NCBI GenBank assembly: GCA_963580455.1
Contig: OY756970.1
Location: forward strand, 5,828,001 to 5,892,000
Source: Euonymus europaeus
Taxonomy: Eukaryota; Streptophyta; Magnoliopsida; Celastrales; Celastraceae
Length of the DNA: 64,000 nt
Reading direction: 5' to 3'
Shown: positions 41,637 to 54,208 of the stretch, piece after piece
Layout: every line of letters begins with the position of its first letter
Numbering within the stretch: position 1 is the first letter of the stretch
Notes under the pieces: model-generated
The model's input: only the letters and a program-made list of their open reading frames with translations
Told to the model about the DNA's origin: nothing
Database searches by the model: none
Program-made: the position numbers and the translations under genes

Positions 41637-44600
41637 ATGGCACTAGCTTGCAATGGATTGCTGGCCATCCCACCTTCTCCTTCGCCTTCTCGTTCTAGCG
41701 TCTACAAAAACACATGTACCTCTCTATCTTCCTTTACCGTGTCTGCCACGGCAACCCTAGCCATTGACAACACTACCAATACAGCCAGTAACACTAATGA
41801 CAACGATAAACGGCAACCGCACAACGACGACCACAACAATAGCCAGAGTAGTTTCAGCTATGGCAGAGCTTCTCCATCGGTGAGATGGCCACATCTTAAA
41901 CTCACAAACACTCCATCTCCTCAAACCCATCTCACCATTTCCTCTCCCTCGCAAAATCATGTGGTCGTTGATGCAGATAATTCGGATTCGGAGGGCAAAA
42001 AAGAAGAGACCTTGGATTCCGATTTGGCCGGAGATAAACTGGGGAGACGGAGCAGGAGCCGAATGAAGAAGATGACCAAATTGACTCTCAAGAGGGCTAA
42101 GGATTGGAGGCAGAGGGTTAAATTCTACACGGATAGGATTCTTGGGCTGAAACAGGACCAATTTGTAGCTGACGTATTGGATGGTCGACCTGTTCAGATG
42201 ACACCCACTGATTTTTGCTTTGTGGTGAAATGGGTTGGTCAGGAGAGCTGGAACAGGGCGTTGGAGGTCTACGAGTGGTTGAATTTGCGGCACTGGTATT
42301 CGCCTAATGCAAGGATGCTTGCCACCATACTTGCGGTACTAGGCAAAGCGAATCAGGAGGCACTGGCTGTGGAAATCTTTACCAGGGCTGAGGCTACTAT
42401 TGGTAACATTGTTCAAGTTTACAATGCCATGATGGGTGTTTATGCGAGAAATGGCCGGTTTGAGAAGGTCCAGCAACTGTTTGATGTAATGCGTGAGAGA
42501 GGGTGTGAGCCAGATCTCGTGAGTTTCAATACCCTGATAAATGCTCGATTGAAGGCGAGAGCTATGTCTCCTAATTTGGCTATTGAACTTTTGAATGAGG
42601 TGAGGCGGTCGAAGCTTAGGCCAGATGTAATCACTTATAACACTTTGATTAGTGCTTGCTCTCGTGAGTCAAATTTGGAAGGAGCAATGATGGTTTATGA
42701 TGATATGAAGGCGCATAAATGTCAACCTGATCTATGGACTTATAATGCAATGGTCTCTGTTTATGGGCGATGTGGACTGTCTGTGGAAGCTGAGCAGGTT
42801 TTTACGGAATTGGAGTCAAACGGGTTTCTCCCAGATGCAGTCACATATAATTCCTTATTATATGCTTTTGCTAGGGAAGGGAATACAGAGAAGGTGAAAG
42901 AGATATGTGAGGAAATGGTAAAAGTAGGGTTTGGAAAAGATGAGATGACTTATAATACTATCATCCACATGTATGGGAAGCAGGGGCGGCATGACCTTGC
43001 ACTCCAGCTTTACCAGGATATGAAATTGGCAGACCGGAGTCCTGATGTTGTCACATACACGGTCTTGATTGATTCCCTCGGGAAATCAAACAGAATAACT
43101 GAGGCTTCGAATTTAATGTCAGAGATGTTGGATGCAGGAGTTAAACCCACAGTGCGGACTTACAGTGCTCTGATTCATGGTTATGCGAAGGTTGGGAAGT
43201 TGGTTGAGGCGGAAGAAACATTTGAATGTATGCTCAAGTCTGGAATTAGACCTGATCATACAGCCTACTCAATTATGCTGGATATCTTTGCTCGGTTTAA
43301 TGAGAGAAAGAAAGCAATGGTGCTTTATGAGGAAATGATCCGTGACAGATTGACACCAGATTGTAACCTTTATGAGGCCATGCTTCGAGTTTTGAGGGAA
43401 AACGACACGGACATTGAGAAGATGGTCAGGGACATGGAAGAATTATGTGAAATGACACCTGAAACTATTTCTTCTGTTCTTGTCAAGGGTCACTGCTACG
43501 AACATGCAGCTAAAATGCTGAGATCAGCTATTAGTGATGGCTATCAACTAGACCCTGAGAATTTGTCATCTATACTTGATTCATATAGTTTATCTGGGAG
43601 ACATGCAGACGCATGTGAATTGCTTCAATTCTTGAGGGAGCATGCCCCAGGATCCAATCAGCTGATAACAGAATCTATGATAGCAATGCTTTGCAAAGCT
43701 GGACAGGTAGATATTGCCTTGAAGGAATATGGAAACATCAGGGGAAATAATATGAGTTGTGCTATGTTTGAGTCCTTAATCCTATGTTGTGAAGAAAATG
43801 AACTCATTGCTGAAGCTTCTCAGGTTTTCTCAGACATGAATTTTTGTGGCGCTGAACCTACTGAACGAATCTACCAGATAATAATTCTTGTTTATTGTAA
43901 AATGGGCTTCCCTGAGACAGCTCATCATCTGGTCCATCGGGCTGAAACTGCAGGGCTTCTAGTCAATAATTTCTCTATTTATGCTGATGTCATAATGGCA
44001 TATGGAAAACTGAAACTATGGCAGAAAGCAGAGAGTGTCTTGGGAAATCTTAGGCAAAGATGTCCAACCTTGGATCGAAAGGTCTGGAATGCTATGATAC
44101 AAGCTTATGCTGCAAGTGGTTGCTATGAGCGAGCTAGGGCGGTTCTAAATACAATGATGAGAGATGGTCCTTCCCCAACCGTAGATTCTATCAATGGTCT
44201 TTTACAAGCTCTGATTGTTGATGGTAGATTAAATGAGCTCTATGTGGTAATCCAGGAGTTACAAGATATGGGTTTTAAGATCAGCAAAAGTTCAATATTG
44301 TTGATGCTTGAGGCATTTGCCAGAGCTGGAAACATTTTTGAGGTTAAGAAAATATATCATGGAATGAAGGCTGCTGGTTATTTTCCTACCATGCATCTTT
44401 ATAGGATCATGATTGGGTTATTGTGCAGGGGGAAACGGGTGAGAGATGTTGAGGCCATGATTACAGAGATGGAAGAAGCAGGATTCAAACCTGACATTTC
44501 TATTTGGAATTCTGTGCTAAAGTTGTACACTGGTATTGAGGATTTCAGAAAGACAGCTCAAGTCTACCAGCAAATTCAAGATGCTGATATTGAACCTGAT

Positions 44601-47076
44601 GAGGAAACTTACAATACTTTGATAATAATGTACTGTAGAAATCGTAGAGCAGAAGAAGGTTTGTCATTAATGAATGAAATGAGAAGGCGTGATTTGGACC
44701 CTAAATTGGACACATACAAAAGCCTAATTGCAGCATTGGGTAAGCAGCAGCAGCTGGAACAAGCTGAAGAACTTTTTGAAGAGTTGCGATCAAATAAATA
44801 TAAATTAGATCGATCTTTTTATCATATAATGATGAAATTGTTCAGAGATTCTGGAAATCATTCCAAAGCTGAAAAGTTATTAGTCATGATGAAAGATGCA
44901 GGAATTGAACCAACCATTGCCACAATGCACTTGCTTATGTTATCGTATGGTGGCTCTCAACAGCCTCAGGAAGCTGAAAAAGTGCTTGTTAATTTGAAAG
45001 ACAGTGTTTCCAATCTCAGTACGCTTCCCTATAGTACAGTTATTGATGCGTATCTTAAGAATAAAGAATACAATATTGGAATTCAGAAGCTCATGGAGAT
45101 GAGGGAATATGGTCTGGAGCCAGACCACAGAATATGGACATGTTTTATAAGGGCTGCAAGTTTTTCCCAGTGGACAAATGATGCCATTGCCCTTTTAAAT
45201 GCACTACAAGATGTTGGATTTTATCTTCCAATCAGGTATTTGTTATTTACTTGAATTACAGAGTGAGAACATCATCCCGTATAAAAATGTTTATTTCTTT
45301 CTTTATTTCATTTTATCTCTGTATTTCTTCTTCGGGTTTATTTTCTGTAATTTCTTGTTTTTTCATATGATAGGGTTCTGAAAGAGAAATCTGAGTTTCT
45401 AGTTTCAGAGATAGATCACTGCCTGGAGAAACTGCAACCACTGGAAGACAACGCAGCCTTTAACTTTGTCAATGCTTTGCTGGATCTGTTGTGGGCATTT
45501 GAACACCGAGCAACTGCTTCTTGGGTTTTCCAATTGGCAATCAGGAGGAACATCTATCGTCATGATGTGTTTAGGTAGTTGCTAATAAGACCAGATTTGC
45601 ATTGCTCCTCTTAACATGTGATGTACTTTAAAATCCCATAGTGCCAAAAAAATTGGTATCTTCTTGGGCATAAACATGAATGGGAAAAGGCAGAAATATT
45701 TTTGGCAACATAAAGCTTGTTCTTGTCATAGATGGGGAAACAAATTGAATTATCAATGAATTACTCTTCTTTTCTTAAGATCTTTTGTTTCAAATAATGC
45801 TTTCAGTTGATTAGATTCTCGTATTCTATTATTTTGCTTATGCCTTACTGTATATATAATGCAGGGTAGCTGATAAGGATTGGGGTGCTGATTTTAGAAA
45901 GTTTTCAGGTGGTGCGGCCCTTGTTGGACTTACTTTATGGCTGGACCAGATGCAGGCAATTTCACTCGCCCTCTCTTGGTTTAATTTTATTTTCTTATTC
46001 TTCATGCTAGAGATATGAGTAACTAGTTTTGTGTCCAAATACAGGCATAATTTATTTTGTTCCTCACTTGATTGGATCATGCAAATGTCTCATATATATT
46101 ATGCAAGCACACACACAATACACAAATAGAATTTTTTTTTTTTTTTTTTTTTTGGAGAAAGGCTTTGATGATGATGTCTTACATTTGTATGTGTATATTC
46201 ATGTGCCACAAGTGCACCATATATGCATCATGTACTATGTGCGCCACACCTCGCCAATACTTGCACAAACATCTATGTTTTCTTAGAAGTTAAAAGCACA
46301 TTTGTATATGTCTATGGGTAAGCAAGCAACAAAAGTACATAACCCTTCTCAATGAAGTATTGCGAGCTTTCTGATTCTTTACATGATCTAAACCTGATGC
46401 ACCTAGGAGTCTGCAAAATCAACTGACTGTATTCTGCTTATTAAAGTATTCTGTAGTTATCATCTGTTTCACTGACCTTTGGCCATCTGACAATGGAGTA
46501 CTTCCAATATTATCGTAGGATGCATCTTTACAAGGTTATCCAGAGTCTCCAAAATCGGTTGTTCTGATAACTGGAACCGCAGACTACAATATGGTTTCCC
46601 TGAACAGCACAATAAAAGCTTACCTTTGGGAGATGGGTTCTCCATTTCTTCCTTGTAAAACACGAAGTGGGCTTCTTGTGGCAAAAGCTCACTCCCTCAG
46701 GATGTGGTTGAAAGACTCTCCATTTTGCTTGGACCTTGAATTGAAAGATGCTCCATCACTTCCTGAGTCAAACTCTATGCAGTTAATTGAAGGATGCTTC
46801 ATAAGATGTGGCCTTGTTCCTGCTTTCAAAGAGATATCTGATAGACTAGGATTTGTGTGGCCAAAGAAATTTGCAAGACTAGCTTTGCTACCTGATAACA
46901 AGAGAGGTGCAGCTATTCAAGCGGACATAGAGGGGAGGAAAGAAAAGTTAGAAAAGGAGAAGGAGGCTGCTCTGAGGGGGAAAAGTAAGATTAAGTTTCT
47001 CGGAAAGAGAAAATATGTCCGGAAAAATATATTGGGAAAGCCTAGAAGGAGTAGAGCACCAGAAAACATGCGATGA
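41637..47076 (+). CDS. EMB1270: Chloroplast PPR protein, EMB1270 (At3g18110) type; four exons
   Basis: Exons 41637-45235, 45374-45574, 45865-45955 and 46519-47076 join in frame to 1482 codons (Arabidopsis relative about 1440). Start chosen at MALACNG; upstream frame has no ATG. The Ser/Thr-rich N-terminus fits a plastid transit peptide. From about residue 215 to 1230 there are over 20 P-class PPR motifs (VYNAMMGVYARNGRFEKVQQ; PDVITYNTLISACSRESNLE; PDLWTYNAMVSVYGRCGLSV). The C-terminus (exons 2-4: LLDLLWAFEHRATASWVFQL; SPKSVVLITG; MGSPFLPCKTRSGLLVAKAH) is an SMR-like region with a Lys/Arg-rich tail. PPR proteins bind organelle RNA; EMB1270 is an embryo-essential plastid factor linked to intron splicing. 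Intron 3 uses a GC donor (CAG|GCAATT). Reads intact. Confidence 0.9.
45956..46518 (+). other. Intron 3 of the PPR gene with GC-AG borders
   Basis: Exon 3 ends ...CTGGACCAGATGCAG, followed by GCAATT; exon 4 starts after ...tatcgtag. The join is in phase and gives LDQMQ-DASLQGYPESPK, matching the conserved C-terminus. The next downstream GT (ttg|gtttaa) would add 23 bases and break the frame. A 23-base T run is at 46132-46154. The small ORFs in this intron are not genes. Confidence 0.75.
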
Positions 47077-48464
47077 AATAGTGCCAGAGTATGTCTCTTA
47101 CAAGAAAATTATGAACCTTATGATGCTGTTTCTCTTTTACACTTGACGGTGCTATGAAGCAGTGTTGATTGTCTCTAGCCCCAATCTAACAAAGATTAAG
47201 AAAATTGTTTTCTGTCTCGCCAGAGAAGTGAAGGATTTTTTAAGTCTCGGCTAGTTTCATCCGACTGTATACCCACCCATGCTGTTAAGAAAAAAACCAG
47301 GAGAAAAGGCATATAAGGTTGCCGATCTTATTTATTGATGTACATTGTCGTTCTTACTGAAAGAAGTTGAATTGGGAAGCAGAAGAATTGGTGAGTTCCC
47401 TTTTTTCCTCTGCAGAATGACCAATATTTAGACGTTATTTTCTCTTTTCTAGCCTGACTCAAAGGCTTAAATGCTAGTGTTCCTATTTTCTCATTGCTTG
47501 GTAAGAAACTGATATTTTTTTATGGGGGGACGTAACTGACATACTCGTATGCATCTGTGCCTATCAAAGGTTTGAGCCATGGAAAAGAATCAGGAACAGA
47601 AATAATGAATTGTTGCCAATTGCCATCGCAGTTTCCATAGTTTGAAGAACTCTGATTACTCTCTTAGTATTCCACAAACAGGTAATTTCTCCTTCTATTG
47701 GTTTGCTGTACTCAAATTTGTTTAGCCTTTCATAAGCTTCCAAAATGTTGCAGCAAGCTGTAGGTCGGATGCATTTGATAGAAAATATATTCCTCAACTA
47801 AACAAAACTTGTCATATATGTGATTGACCTAGATTGTAAAAATGCTGTTGGTTGAGCTAGGTCTATTTAGAATGACCTAATCAGTTAAGTGATGATATGA
47901 TATGGCTAAATATGTTACAGTTCAAATCATTAAATTTTAAGTTCTATCCTTAGTGTAGTAAAAGGAAAGGCAACCGTAGATTTCGTTGAACATGCACCTG
48001 ACATTTCTTGTTTCAGCTTTTGACATCAAAATCGCAAACTAGCTATGCTACAATATTAATTTGCAGAACACTAGGACTCAAAAGAGCATCCATGGCTCCT
48101 TTCCTACTAGAAGTCTTGCATCCTGTTTGGGGACTGATATGAGAAACCATATTGCCATAAACCTACATGCTGAGATTATCATGTCGGTCAAGTTATTAAG
48201 TCTTTTAGCATCTTATGAGGGATTTTGACTTTTTTCTTCTGGCGCAGCAAGCAAGCATAAGTTATGGCAACAAAGAGAGAAGCTACCTGCCCCAACCATT
48301 TCCTGGACACTCCAAGGAGATATTGTTATGCCGCTGGAAAGAAAGTAGACAATGTTGGGATGCAAAGATAAAGAAGAAGTGGACAAAACACGTTCTCGTG
48401 TGGTAGTAATGTTCAGATAAAGATGAGGAATCATTTTAATTGTACTGGATTTTCACTATTAGTA

Positions 48465-48506
<42 letters not shown>

Positions 48507-49326
48507 TACGCAGTTCCAAATCATCATTGGTTTTTACAGTAAAAGATGAATCAATTGATGATCAGTTGGGATCTTAGAATGATATATAAGGAGTGATATA
48601 AATGAGAATTGATGAGTTGAAATGATTCTAGCCTTCACACAAGTGGAAGCCATTGTTGGTGGATTGTGGGGATAGAATTATTTTAATTTAAAAAAAAGAA
48701 AAAAAAAAGTGATTCTACATATTTATCCTCGTTAGCAATACACGTCTTCTAATAAAATCATATCAGTAAAATATATTTTTTAAAACAATTTATCCCCTTT
48801 CATTAATCAGTTCATTAACATTTTATTCCTCCATTTTTTTCTCACTAAAATTAATATTGAATTTCACCTCTATCATACAAAAATCAAGTCACCTACTTAA
48901 TCATGTGAATAAAACACATCTCTCGATACAGATATATCAACAAAAACATAGATTCTCATACATTATCTCCTCATTAACTTATCACCATTGAATACATTAA
49001 TTTATACACATTCTCATGCATTAATACGGATACTATCCTTATTTTGAGGGGCACACAAAGATCGCATAACAAACCCTTCACAATTTGGCCAAAATTTTAC
49101 TCCTTTTTTTCTTTTCTTTTTTGTACTCAATTTATTTATTCATTTATTTATCAGGGCGTGTGGCCCTCCACGGGTCCTTACTCCGCTGCCACTAAATGGT
49201 TTATCTGGTTAGGCGGTCCACAGCTTCACAAGTGCAAGTCATTAGCCAATGCTTTGATTTGTAGCATTTTTACTCGGTTACTCTCCGGCCACTCTCTCTT
49301 TGCTGACAAATTCTCTTTCTGAGAAG
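47077..49326. other. Gene-free spacer between the PPR and rubredoxin genes
   Basis: Begins with the PPR 3' UTR and ends with the promoter/5' UTR of the next gene. Contains a 35-base T run at 48469-48503 and AT-rich sequence after it (48690-49020). Short frames at 47564-47797 and 48213-48434 have no recognisable motif and no splice context. No transposon ends seen, in contrast with the rest of the window. Confidence 0.6.
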
Positions 49327-51503
49327 ATGTCATCAGGTGTGGTTGCAGGTATCTCCTCTTCTTGTTCTGCAACTTTCTCCAGGAACTACTCCATCAAAAC
49401 GACACCAAATCCATCCACACCTTCTCAATGCCAAATGGTATGAACTCCCCAACTCTGGCTCTATCAAATCTTATTTCCAGAACCCATTTATGTAAATCCC
49501 ACATTAACATGCAATCGAAGCTAATATGCAGAAAACAACCTTCCAAGGCCTCTCAATTCGTGAGGCCAAATGGGTTGCCTCAGATTTGTTCATAGCTGAG
49601 AAAAATATGAGCTTTAGAAATGTGAAGAGGGGGCTTGAAATTACTGCAAGAACAGCTGGCGCTTCAAAGACCATTGAGGCTGACGTTGATAAACCACTAG
49701 GTCTCACTTTGGGTCAAAAGCCTGGTGGTCGGGTCATCATCACTGTGAGTTCTTTGCCTTCTTGTTTATCTAAATTTCACTGTTTGATGCTTAAAGTTGA
49801 TTTATATATGAAAGAGCAATTTGATTATATATATATAGGCTGTAGACTCTGGTGGAAATGCAGCAAAAGCAGGGTTAAAGTCGGGGGACCAAGTACTTTA
49901 CACTAGCAGCTTCTTTGGAGATGAGCTTTGGCCTGCTGATAAGTTAGGATTCACAAAAACTGCCATCCAAGCGAAGCCGGATTCTGTCTATTTTGTTGTT
50001 AGCAGGTTGTGTGCTGACTCCATTCTCTTAAAACCCATTTATCAGTCGCTCATCTCATTCTGATTGGATGATAGAATAGAAGAGTGCCACTCAACTTCGT
50101 AGAAATCCATTTCACCCATTTCGATTGAATTAGGGAAGCTTAAAAATTATTTTTGGAATAAAAAAAATGCAATACATGATGCTAACTACTGACCCTGTCT
50201 TAAATTTAATGAGCAAGGTTGGGATACTTGTAGCTTGTGTTTTTTCCTGGTGGCTATATGCACCAAGATATTTAAAGGTTCCAAACTGGGATAAGTGTCT
50301 TTCCCAGCTTCTGCAGATGGCAATTCCATTTTGGCAATGCGCTCTCCTAGTTTCGGTGATTAGGATCCCAGTTCAATGTCGATTTCAGGGAGTGTACATG
50401 TATAACTAACATAGAAAATCATCTGACTTGAGGTTCTGTGTGCTGCATTGACATTGCAGATCAAAAGTAAAGTTATTTATATGGATTTTTATTTTCAGCT
50501 GTATTTATTTATACTGCATACATCTCATTGATCATCCTATGCTCTGTTCTTGCATGCATAATTTATATGCTTGATCCTTTCAGTAAAAATTGAATGGTTA
50601 TCGCCTATTGTCATAAACAGAGGGGAAGCATGTAGAGCAAAAACTCAATTCATAACTTATATAATACGGCATGAATTCCTTTTTACTCCATAATTGAAAG
50701 GAAGATCTCTTAACTAAGTAGTCCTTCCATTTTATGATGTAGAGGTGCTGATGTGGATGTCAAACGACTAACGAAGCGCCCAGCCCCTCCCCGCTTTGGG
50801 CGGAAGTTGACTGAGGCTCAAAAGGCAAGAATGATGTTCATTTTCATGCTTATCCTTCGCTTTTGCTCATTTAGTGTTCATGTTTTAAGATGAGAAGTCT
50901 ATTTATGTTGTTGTCGTATAAATTTATTTTTCATAAAACTCTGCAGGCTAGAGCAACTCACATATGCCTTGACTGTGGATACATATACACTTTACAGAAA
51001 TCTTTCGAGGAGCAGGCAAGCCTTTCTTCTTTCCTCCGTACATCTGATGGTGACTCATTCTATGTTATATGCTTGGTTTACAAAGAACAAATAGATGTAG
51101 TAGTAATAATGATAATAACCATAACCTTATCCATCTTTGTAAATGGATCCCAGCAACTTTTTGCATGCTTAAAGGTTCAGTAAATATCGATAATCAATTA
51201 CATGATCCTGTATTGATTGGGACAGATAAATTTGCTGCATTGTGCACCACATTACACTTGCACAATCCTCAGCTTCGTTTCTGTATGGACAGTGTGATAT
51301 TCTTAATTCCTCTTCTCCCTTGTCATCTACAGCCAGATGAATACTTATGCCCTCAATGTAGAGCACCAAAAAAGAGGTTTGCACGATACGACGTGAGCAC
51401 TGGAAAGGCAATTGGTGGGGGTTTGCCTCCAATCGGGGTCATAGTTGGGCTGTTGGTCGGTATTGGTGCAGCTGGAGCATTGCTTGTTTATGGCCTACAA
51501 TGA
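49327..51503 (+). CDS. ENH1: Plastid PDZ-rubredoxin membrane protein, ENH1 (At5g17170) type; six exons
   Basis: Exons 49327-49437, 49532-49744, 49839-50005, 50743-50824, 50947-51015 and 51333-51503 join in frame to 270 codons, the length of the Arabidopsis protein. Residues 1-60 are Ser/Thr-rich (transit peptide). A PDZ domain spans about 85-163 (PLGLTLGQKPGGRVIIT; AAKAGLKSGDQVLY). A rubredoxin iron centre has Cys198, Cys201, Cys220 and Cys223 (CLDC...CPQC). A C-terminal membrane helix (PPIGVIVGLLVGIGAAGALL) follows. Family members are thylakoid rubredoxins; Arabidopsis ENH1 was found as an enhancer of the sos3-1 salt phenotype, with a role in oxidative stress. Introns 4 and 5 use GC donors. 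Appears intact. Confidence 0.9.
50825..50946 (+). other. ENH1 intron 4 with GC-AG borders
   Basis: Exon ends GAGGCTCAAAAG and the intron begins GCAAGA, a good match to the GC-AG donor consensus AG|GCAAG. The acceptor is ctctgcag. In-phase join EAQK-ARATHICLDC. The next GT downstream would add 11 bases and break the frame. Confidence 0.8.
51016..51332 (+). other. ENH1 intron 5 with GC-AG borders
   Basis: Exon ends TTCGAGGAGCAG and the intron begins GCAAGC; acceptor gtcatctacag. The join FEEQ-PDEYLCPQC restores the second rubredoxin Cys pair. GT alternatives (ctcc|gtacat, gatg|gtgact) shift the frame. Confidence 0.8.
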
Positions 51504-51951
51504 TGTCACATTCAAAAATTTGGTAGCTTGATTTCATGCTAGAAAAGATATATTGCTTTTTAATATGTGAACAAATGTTGAGTTTTGGGTTACTCAGTCT
51601 TATTGTGTCTTCGGATCGAGATGCCTATGCCAAATAAAGAGAAGAAATGTCGTGTGATTTTACCATTTTACCATAACTTTGCTATTGATTCTCTCTGTAC
51701 CACATAGCTGTTGTAGTTCCCTTGCTCCCTTTTCGATGGGTGAGTTTCCTTTGAGTTTGGGGTTTTTTCTTGGCCATGTGCATGCGTGCTAATGCTATCG
51801 CCACAGGCTGCTGGGCTTCCTCGTTTTTAGTCCTTTGGGCCAGAACGGGTATTGTTTCGTGAGAAACTGAGAATGTCAATGAAAATAGAAGAGCAAATAC
51901 CCAAAAAACTTGTTGATACCATAGGATATCAAGAAATCGCAATAACATGAA
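51504..51951. other. 3' UTR of ENH1 and spacer
   Basis: No recognisable gene. An antisense frame at 51682-51990 shows no family motif. Confidence 0.5.
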
Positions 51952-52024
51952 GAAGAAAGGGGCTAAAACAACACAAAGCCTAGCAAACAAAAGAAATCAT
52001 AGAAGTACAAATACATATATAAAA

Positions 52025-52748
52025 TAGTAAGAACCTAGCCAAGTGCGCCCTCATACACACATTTAGCAGGTTCAATCATCCAACAAGCACAACCAATGGC
52101 CACATATGGGCTGGTTGTAACCAACAATCCCAATATGTTTTTTACCTAGAAAACTTGTTGGCTGATTAAGGAAGGCATTTTCCCTCCTTATCAATAGATC
52201 TCAACTCTCACATCTTAGCTATGTGGGATGTTCGTATCAATACCTTTCGCTTTACTAAGCCGACGTCCACGTTTGTTGACACTCAATGAGGGTCTTTCAC
52301 TGGACCAAGGTCTTTACCCGTACTACTAGATCCATTGGTAGCCCTTTCCATGGCGGCTTAGTCGAGTCCCATATCTAGAAGAAGGACCACGTTGGCTGCA
52401 CTCAGTGGGGGTCTTTCACTGGACTAGGATTTTTACCCGTACCACCAGATTCATTGGTAGCCCTTTGCATGATGGCCTAGTCCAGTCCCATACCTGGACC
52501 AAGCGCGCAGAGACTGAACCGCTCTGATACCAATTAATAAGAACCTAGCCAAGTGCGCGCTCATACACACATTTAGCAGGCCTAACCATCCAATAAGCCC
52601 AACCAATGGCCACTATGGGCTGGTTATAATCAACAAGCCCAATAAAATTTATACCTAGAAAACTTATTGGCTGATTAAGGAAAGCATTTGCCCTTCTTAT
52701 CAATAGATCTCAACTCCCACATCTTAGCGATGTAGGACGCTCGTATCA
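52025..52748 (-). mobile_element. TRIM (terminal-repeat retrotransposon in miniature), 724 bp
   Basis: Direct terminal repeats of about 214 bp (52025-52239 and 52535-52748), both tartaagaacctagccaagt...cgtatca, with the perfect 5-bp target duplication taaaa at 52020-52024 and 52749-52753. Next to the right repeat the minus strand reads TTGGTATCAGAGC (52533-52521), the standard initiator-Met tRNA primer site, so the element is minus oriented. The ~295-bp interior has no coding capacity and itself contains a diverged direct repeat (gggtctttcactgga at about 52291 and 52408). Confidence 0.92.
52521..52533 (-). promoter_or_regulatory. Met-tRNA primer-binding site of the TRIM
   Basis: TTGGTATCAGAGC on the minus strand, directly adjacent to the 5' terminal repeat. 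Confidence 0.85.
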
Positions 52749-52899
52749 TAAAAGAAAGACTCAAAACAACACAAAGCCTAGCAAACAAAAGAAATCATAG
52801 AAGTCCAATAACACATATAAAAAGAAAGACTCAAAACAACACAAAGCCCAGCAAATAAAGATAATAAAGAAAGATTGCAGAAGATGATGACTTTCATTG

Positions 52900-53398
52900 T
52901 GAGGTGCAAGCTATTTGATCAAACTTGTTCATATAGAGGGTTGCTATCTAGTGCACATCATCCCCACTGGGTGAGGAAAGAGTCGGCATCAAATATGTTG
53001 GGTCTATAGGGGACCCAATCTTCCTATGAGAAAGCTTGTTTTAATCACTTGGAGAGAATCTATCTTTGGTGAGGACAACCCAAACATAATGACCCACCTC
53101 AAACTCCAAATGACAATGTTTCTTGTCAGCGACATGCTTATACTAAACAACAGACTCCAAAAGGCATTGTTGGGTGGTTTGATATACTTTTTGTAACTTG
53201 GAAATAAAGTCATTAGCCTTACCGTGAGCACGGTTGATAGTGTTGTTGATGGCAAACTCGACGTGGCAAAGAATCACCCACTAAGCAACGCAATGAATTA
53301 CCTAAGGATCAATTAATCACCTTCGTCTACCCTTCAGTGTAGGGATGGTATGTCGTACTAAACTTGAGTTTAGTCCAAGTTAAATGTCAAAGACTCCT
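52900..53398 (-). pseudogene. Gypsy-3 integrase C-terminal part
   Basis: Reads STTYHPYTEG stop TKVINWSLGNSLRCLVG, then VEFAINNTINRAHGKAND, VGHYVWVVLTKDRF and KIGSPIDP. In the catalytic block the Glu of the usual GQTEVVNR is Lys, and the preceding Gln is a stop. Confidence 0.7.
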
Positions 53399-53743
53399 CT
53401 AAAAGTGAGATAAAAATGGAGTTCCACGGTCAGAAACAATAGAGAGCAGGAGGCCGTGAAGACGATAGACCTTGCGAAAGTATAAATCCACCACGCGGCT
53501 CGCATTAGTTGTTTCTCTACAAGGCATAAAGTGAGTCATCTTTGAGAAGTGATCAACCACCACAAAAATAGCATCGAAGCCGCGTTGCATGTGAGGTAGA
53601 CCAAGCAAAAAATCCATACTAATATTGGTCCAAGGTTTGGAAGGCACCAACGAAGACATATATAACCCCACATTAGTAATGGTACCCTTGGACAGTTGGC
53701 ATATATGGCAGCTCTCCACAAATTTAGCAATCTCATGGCTCAT
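53399..53743 (-). pseudogene. Gypsy-3 integrase core
   Basis: Reads SHEIAKFVESCHICQLSKGT (C-x2-C of the zinc domain), WTNISMDFLLGLP (first Asp), FVVVDHFSKMTHFMPCRETT, VSDRGTPFLSHF (second Asp). Typical of plant chromovirus integrase. Open for 114 codons but broken on both sides. Confidence 0.85.
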
Positions 53744-54208
53744 GAAAGGCTAATAATAAGATGTGCAACATTATCAAAAGATTTAGTTTGGCTCATATGA
53801 CCCACAATATGTATTTCCATAATAATTTGAAGCCAAAGGCTACCCAAAAGGCTACTGATAGGTATACAAAGGTGATTGCTGTGAAATAAAAACCCATCTT
53901 GTAGGTGAAAATTTGAAGGCTTCCGGGCTACAATAACATCTAGGATGGAACTGAAATAAACAGCATCAGAATATAAGGAATGCATGTCATCAAAACCAAC
54001 TACCTGAGATCGAGTCAAGGATAAGAAATTAGTCCTTCGACTAAGTGCATCAGCTAAGTGATTGGAAATGCCAGAAGTATGTGTCACCCTAAATGAAAAC
54101 CTTTGGAGAAAGTTAGCACAATGTGCATGAAAAGAAGACAATTTGCTTTGGCTATTGATATGTTTCAGGGCTTTACGACCGGAATAAAGAACGAACTTAT
54201 CATTTATC
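53744..54208 (-). pseudogene. Gypsy-3 RNase H end and integrase zinc region
   Basis: Reads DKFVLYSGRKALKHINSQ, FSFRVTHTSGISNHLADALS and RRTNFLSLTRSQVVGF (end of RNase H with its final Asp), then DGFLFHSNHLCIPISSL of the integrase N-terminus. Cut at 54208 by the Copia-3 LTR. Confidence 0.8.

Larger units (their letters stand above)
51952..52860. repeat. 70-bp tandem repeat, three copies, split by a TRIM
   Basis: Unit GAAAGACTCAAAACAACACA... occurs at 52754-52823 and partially from 52824 to about 52860. A diverged copy (ctaaaacaacacaaagcctagc...) lies at about 51952-52024, on the other side of the TRIM. Removing the TRIM and one copy of its target duplication makes the three units contiguous. 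Confidence 0.8.

Noticed and set aside
41757..42293. 178-codon antisense ORF within the PPR gene
   Set aside because: Mirror of a strongly supported coding exon; no motif or promoter of its own.
46029..46293. Two overlapping small ORFs after the T run
   Set aside because: They lie inside PPR intron 3, contain a homopolymer-encoded Phe run, and match no family.
47564..48434. Small ORFs between the PPR and ENH1 genes
   Set aside because: Short, no recognisable motif, no splice or promoter context; most likely chance frames in UTR or spacer.
51682..51990. 102-codon antisense ORF downstream of ENH1
   Set aside because: No family motif; overlaps the first tandem-repeat unit and could be eroded LTR of Gypsy-3, but no end motif supports this.
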